Shown here: positions 58,924 to 64,000 of the stretch, piece by piece
How positions within the stretch are numbered: position 1 is the first letter of the stretch
Layout of the letters: each line of letters begins with the position of its first letter
DNA from: Cerrena zonata
Lineage: Eukaryota; Basidiomycota; Agaricomycetes; Polyporales; Cerrenaceae
Reading direction: 5' to 3'
DNA length: 64,000 nucleotides
Assembly: GCA_038087015.1 (NCBI GenBank)
Contig: JASBNA010000007.1
Location: 806,001 to 870,000 of the forward strand
The notes under the pieces: generated by a model
What the model was told of the DNA's origin: nothing
Database searches by the model: none
The model's input: only the letters and a program-made list of their open reading frames with translations
Program-made: the position numbers and the translations under genes

Positions 58924-61900
58924 TCACAACACAGTATTCACTGCAAGACCGCTCCACATTCCAGCTTCCAACGGCTTGGCCGCCTTAGCAGCCACCTTTG
59001 CCTCGGCCGCGGCCTTCTCTCTAGCCTCTTGCCTTTCTTTGAGGTCGATAGCCAACCTCTCGCGTCTCGCTTTTGCGGCGTCCTTCTTCATCTTCTTCAA
59101 ATCAGACTTGTTCAAACTAACATCGCTGTTAGATGAATGCGGGCTATTGGGACTTGCCAAAGGCTGAGCAGTATTGACAGAACGGGTGTCAGAAGAACCA
59201 GACGAAGACAAGGTCGGCGTAGACGTTTTCTTTGCCTTGAACAAGCGCGAGAAGGCACTCCCACCGTTGGCGTCAGACTTGCTGTGAAGACTAGGAGTGC
59301 TAGCTTTGCGAGAGATAATTGACGGTGGCGGCGGGTGTTGCTGCTGCTGAGTGTTCTCGGAACCTTGAGAGGAGCTCTGAGACCACTGAGAGACCTGAGA
59401 ATCACGATGGTGGTGCTGATAGTACTGGTGAGGCTCGCGTTCCCGTGGGACAGCATATTGTTGCTGGTGGTACATCCTCGAAGAGCCGTTACTGTTGCTG
59501 CTGTTCACGCTACCCATGCTTCCCAAGCTACCCATACTGTTCATGCTGCTCATGCTATTATGAGACGAGTTGTAAGCCGAGATGGGTTGACCAATGATCG
59601 TCTCTGGCGAACCGGCACGACGTCGGGCTTGGTCAAAGTCGGGATACGACCTGACCTCGCGCAATTCGCGATCCTCGGGAATACTCTGCTGGTAATAGTG
59701 AGGCTGATGAGAGTAATGAGAATTAGGTTGCATCTGATTAGAGTGCATTTGGTTCGAGTGTTGCTGGTTCGAATACATCTGGTTGGAATGCATTTGGTTC
59801 GAGTGCATTTGGTCGGAATGCATCTGGTTCGAGCGCATTTGATTCGAGTGATTCTGGTTAGGATGATTCTGGCTACTAGGATGAACCTGGCTCGGGTGGA
59901 CTTGACTAGTATAACCCTGACTAGGATGAACTTGACCAGCTTGCGGTCGCCTATAATTCCACGAACTGGGAGCCGTCTGAGATTGATGATGTTGCTCAAC
60001 CTCTTCCTCGTAGATATTCCGAACCGGCACAGGAGGTTTCTTCATATCCGAATCTCTAGGCGTAAGATGGTAGCCATCCACATCTTCCGAGTGGCTTCGC
60101 TCCTGAATGACACCCAACCCGTGCATACCACCAGAGATGGGATCAACGGGGGTCATGATAGATGAGGTAGTACTCATCGGTGATGCAGGGTAGAAGTGCT
60201 GGAACGAAGGTGGTCGGCTGAGAGTGGGCGACGACATGGAGCTGGTCGAAGCCGACGACCTCAGAGAAGGTGTATCGCTGTCCGAGCCTTGGAAAGGACG
60301 ACGAGGGAGATTATGGAGATGCAAGCCATTGGCAAAGGATTGATTAGGCGACAAGTACGCGTCCAGGAATTCTCCGTGTTCGTAATCAGAAGGAGGAGCA
60401 GGGCTTCCTGTATTGTGGCGTGTCGATCCAGCATAGTTCGAAGAAGTCGACGAACCATAGGAAAGACGGTGTTGCAATCTTCCCAGTGGCTTGATACGAT
60501 CACCAGCTTGGAGCACATCCTCGAATGAGAGAATGTCATCAATGATGGCGTCCTCATCGTCAAGAGGGATTCCGAAGCTCTCTTGTTTCTCAGAGATCGA
60601 CCCGTCATCCCGAACGCTCATGTTCATGATTTCGGCAAACGACTGTAATTCTTGTTCGGACGATAGCGACAAAATACTTTCTCTCGGGCCAGGACGAGTA
60701 GACAATCTACGCTGCAAGAACAACGGGACAGGTAATTTGGGAGCTTGGGACTGGACAGCAGAGATGGGCGGCATATTCAAGGGTGATTCCACTTCGTTCA
60801 TAGCGGCTTGCAAACTGCGAGTCGAGACGGGTTCTCTAACAATAGGAACTGGGGGTCTAGGGGGGAGAGACGACATGTCAAGTTTGGGTAGCCTGGGCTC
60901 GTTGATTCGAGGGACGGGAGATACAGCGGGGCTAGTAGGTCTTGAGTCTGGAATGTATTCTTTTCCTTTACCCTTGTCCGGAATGTAGGGGTACCCAAAT
61001 ATAGGAGAAAGGGGAGATCCTTCTATCGGAGACTCATTATCATCTGGCATGTCGAAAACAGTAAGTACTGTCATATCAGCAAACACAAACGTAACCCAAC
61101 TGACATATTTAGTAGACATACCGTGCATATTCGCCGACCTCATCTTGGGGCTCTTGGAAGAGCTCATCGGGCTTTTACCGTTCAGACTCTTTCCGGAGGA
61201 AAGGGTGCTCGACAGACCATGGTTGTTGACATCTGTTGAAATCGACAGTTGCGACAATTGAGCAGCCATTGCGTCGGCACTCATTTTGGTGAGCATATCG
61301 CCAGGGCCTGTCATGTACGAAGCATCAGACATCCCTCGAGGACGAGCGGCGGCCGGGGATTGTTTGTCTGAACCAGGATGTCCGCCAGCGCCAGGACGTG
61401 AACCACGAGAACCATCACCAGGGGGGCCAGTCTGTGGTCGACCGTTACCTCCTCCGGGACCGTCGCCATCCCCTCCACCTCGGCGACCACCGGCGGGCCG
61501 TTTCTGGCTGTAAGCCTGTCAATAGAAACAGAACAATCAGAAATCAGATGCCCAGGGACAAGAGGAAGAAATAGGGTTTGGGAAGCAATGGAGGCACTTA
61601 CCATAACCACCCGCAAAGCCCTGTCAAAAGCCGAGAAGATGAGATGTCAGAAAATAAGCTTGACGAAAAGGGCCGCGAAGATCGGACGTACCGAATTTGC
61701 AAACTGCGGCAATTGCATAATGTTGAGACACCGTAGATCCCAACAGACGTTGAGAAAGTCAAAGCGCGATGCATGGCGTGCTTAACGAGGGATTGGAGGT
61801 GTTGCAACTCGTATGTGCTGGAAATCAACAACAGCTGACTGAGGACTGCAGGGGCGTGTTGGAGAGGCGTGATGAGAGACATCGAGTATAGGTACTGAAT

Positions 61901-63659
61901 GAATGCCAAAGTGATAGGATAAGGTTCAGAAAGCGAGAAAGATCGCGGTGTCAGCCGGGGGTCTGGTTGTGGCTGTTGGGGATCAGACGTAGTCGGAAGT
62001 GCTGGTAGACCGTCCGAGTTCATCCCAGGTTGCGGGATGGCTTCCAAAGCACGAGTGGCAGCCTGGATGAAAAGTCGGCGCTGTTCCTTGAACCAAGGCC
62101 ACCTGTCTTCCAAAACTTTGCGAGAGCACTGGACCTTGCGCCCATCATCACAGACAATCTCGAAATCCGCGAGAACACACTCTTCCAGGGCGGCAAGACC
62201 CATCTCCTGCATGGGAATATCAAGGAGGAGTGGAGGAGGTTGATAAATCCCGAAGGCTTCCAAATCGATAACGGCGACATGGTCCCAACTGAGCAAACGT
62301 CGGTTGTAATCCTCCACGAGATTTCCATTTCGGTTACCAAAAATGAGGAATTTGTTTGCTTCAGGCCACAAGCAACTCCGGAACCAAGAGCCCACGAGTG
62401 CACTTCCTGGATCAATGCGTGACCATTGCATGGTTACCAGGTCTAGTGTCCACACCGAGAAGGATTGAAACGTCTGCGAGAGATACGTCCCGGCAATAAT
62501 GAAGTTGCTCCCGAGAATCGCGCCGGTGGGGAAACGGAGACCAGGTGGGAATGATGTGCCAGTCATGGCAGCAGAGCGATCGGTGATGGAGAAATCAGAA
62601 TCAGGCAACGGAGAGAACACCTCAAGTTCACGTTGAACATCTGTGAACTGCACAAGTCTTTAGTGTATCATGACATGTGGAGAACTTGAGAAACCTTACG
62701 TTATAGTTACTGAATAGGTAGATATCACACGGATGTTCCTCAGTAGGCGCAGCAGAGTACGGGAGGTGGATTAGGTTCTCGGGGGAAGTAACATCTGAGG
62801 ACGGAGGGTCGTTCTTGTCAGTTCTAAAGCGCGTACCAGGAGCTCCCAAGTTGCTGTGAGCACCACGACCTTCTTCTGACGGAAGCCGGACGCGTTTGTC
62901 GGATGTGACCGCAACACTACGGTAGGTACCGCAGTGACGAGGGTATTCACGCCTCTGGACCCATCGCTTCGAGACGAGGTCGTAAACGTGAATGTCGTCG
63001 AGCCACACGTTGTTGAGGTCTTGACCTCCGATGATGAACAGACGGTTGGCAGTTACAGAGGACAGATGTGCGTAGCGCGCTTTAGGAACTAGAGGTGAAG
63101 AAGCTTCCCCAAAGGTAGCCGGGGCAGGCACCCAGTGACGTGAAGCCAGATCAAATAGTCTCACGTCATTGAGCACGCACAAGTCTTCAGGATTGTCGGA
63201 TTGTGGTTGAATAGCCATTCCACCGAAGACGATAAGGTGATTATTCCCTAAATTTGAGGTTTGTAAGTATTCAGTGTATGCAAGGGAACGTTGCTTCACT
63301 GACAAGTATCAGCGCTGTGGAAATACCGAGCCTGCGGAATATCATCTTCGGAGGACTGATGGAGCTTCTCCCACTTGAACGACTCTAGGTCGAACACGTA
63401 GATGTCCGAAACCATCCTACGTTCTGCAACCAAGCGACCTCCCTGGAATAGGGTTGAGCGCATACACTTGTAAATTTTGAAATAGACCTACGTAGAGGTA
63501 CATCTTGGAGCCCACGACCGTGGTGGATGCACCCTAGAGAACATGAGTGAGTGAGTGCCGAGCAGTCGGAGACAAGTGGGATGGACATACGACGAGCTTT
63601 GGGGGCACATCTCCAGTGGTACGTTTGCAGAACGCGGTGAGGTCCGCAATGGGGTACAT
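58924..63659 (-). CDS. Mds3/Pmd1-like Kelch-repeat regulator
   Basis: Protein of about 1400 residues resembling yeast Mds3 and Pmd1, negative regulators of sporulation linked to TOR and pH signalling. From the ATG at 63659 it has Kelch repeats: GSKMYLYGGRLVAERRMVSD, NHLIVFGGMAIQPQSDN, NRLFIIGGQDLNNVWLDDIH. The conserved Mds3 core follows: AMTGTSFPPGLRFPTGAILG, FSVWTLDLVTMQWSRIDPG, GSWFRSCLWPEANKFLIFGN and RRLLSWDHVAVIDLEAFGIY. A BTB-like part has ADFEIVCDDGRKVQCSRKVL and STSVGIYGVSTLCNCRSLQI, which is joined by a 19-nt microexon (61602-61620) coding for ALRVVM to the long disordered C-terminus. That tail holds Gly/Arg-rich, Ser/Pro-rich and Gln/His/Asn-rich parts, ending in a Lys/Ala coiled-coil and MWSGLAVNTVL. 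The start could lie further upstream. Confidence 0.83.
59728..59873 (-). repeat. 15-bp coding tandem repeat (Q-M-H-S-N)
   Basis: Within the Mds3-like C-terminus, a degenerate 15-bp unit encodes Gln-Met-His-Ser-Asn about nine times with changes (QMRSN, QMHSD, QMYSN, QQHSN), preceded by related Q-V-H-P-S units. Such coding repeats are prone to length change. Confidence 0.85.
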
Positions 63660-64000
63660 GGGTGGAAGGAGTGAATGCCTTGTGTACTGAGGTCGGCAGA
63701 CAGATGGGGGAAGGAGAAAGAGACCTGCGGAGGGGAGGGCAGAGGTAGGGACTATGTATCTCCTTGGCGGTTGCACCAATTACTGGCCTCTCGATCACTC
63801 TGCTGACCTAAGCAGGATGCGTCCCGTTTAAAGCAACCGTCACACGCCACCCGTGCCTTCACAGATTCCCTCAGATTCCCAATCGGGCATCCACTCTCTC
63901 CAAATCCCTTTTTCCTCTGCGCCCCCTCCGTAGACGCCGGTGTCCATATCGCTTCCTGCGAACACCCGCCGCCAAATGTTCTGATCCCCAGTCCTCTTCT
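63660..64000. other. 5' region of the Mds3-like gene
   Basis: 341 bp to the window edge, C/T-rich on the plus strand from 63800. It probably contains the promoter and 5' UTR of the Mds3-like gene. No other feature seen. Confidence 0.4.

Noticed and set aside
58352..58957. Hydrophobic open frames downstream of the Mds3-like gene
   Set aside because: They lie in the likely 3' UTR, are short, and owe their residues to T/C-rich composition.
59335..60165. Long open frame on the plus strand opposite the Mds3-like gene
   Set aside because: It is the antisense shadow of the Q-M-H-S-N repeat and Ser-rich coding sequence; its Ile/Val/Leu/Arg repeats mirror it.

Overview
The window looks like nuclear DNA of a filamentous basidiomycete, most likely an Agaricomycete. 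The reasons are the many short introns (mostly 45-70 nt, GT-AG), compact genes on both strands with 150-250 bp divergent promoters, and families typical of that group: a BTB/POZ protein, an OTT_1508-like deaminase, a CHFR-type ligase with the fungal Cys-rich tail, and Mon1, Mds3-like and Spo71-like proteins. I see no bacterial operons, CRISPR arrays or intact transposons. All gene models below were spliced by eye, so exon edges are approximate unless stated.

Layout. 0-5.7 kb: SDHAF1 (complex II assembly) and NDUFAF6 (complex I assembly) diverge from one 233-bp spacer, followed by an F-box-like protein. 5.7-8 kb: no gene resolved. 8-9.7 kb: a cytosine-deaminase-like amidohydrolase. 9.7-12 kb: gene-poor, with a 7-bp tandem repeat. 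12-14.4 kb: a secreted S28 serine peptidase. 14.7-18.8 kb: an OTT_1508-like deaminase gene between two rearranged copies of the same decayed sequence; this is the most accessory-looking part. 19.5-27.7 kb: PNPO, an SPO71-like PH protein, mitoribosomal uS12m, the SMC5/6 SUMO ligase Nse2 and a small orphan gene. 27.9-31.1 kb: two tandem paralogous short-chain dehydrogenases whose duplication includes upstream DNA. 31.9-36.4 kb: a 2-oxoglutarate/Fe(II) oxygenase, a histone-fold protein (Dpb3/CHRAC type) and a small heat-shock protein. 36.6-43.2 kb: tRNA-Glu(CTC), the FHA protein Pml1/SNIP1, a C2H2 factor, intron-containing tRNA-Glu(TTC) and mitoribosomal mS41. 45.3-53.4 kb: Mon1, a BTB protein, guanine deaminase, an EBP-type sterol isomerase and ORC6. 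55.1-63.7 kb: a CHFR-like RING ligase and a very long Mds3/Pmd1-like Kelch protein.

Most genes are conserved housekeeping genes and do not form one pathway. Recurring themes are mitochondrial biogenesis (SDHAF1, NDUFAF6, uS12m, mS41), genome maintenance (Nse2, ORC6, histone-fold subunit, CHFR-like) and three proteins related to base deamination (cytosine-deaminase-like, guanine deaminase, OTT_1508-like). The stretches 5.7-8, 9.7-12, 38-40.6, 43.2-45.2 and 53.4-55.1 kb hold only short ORFs that I could not join into genes.
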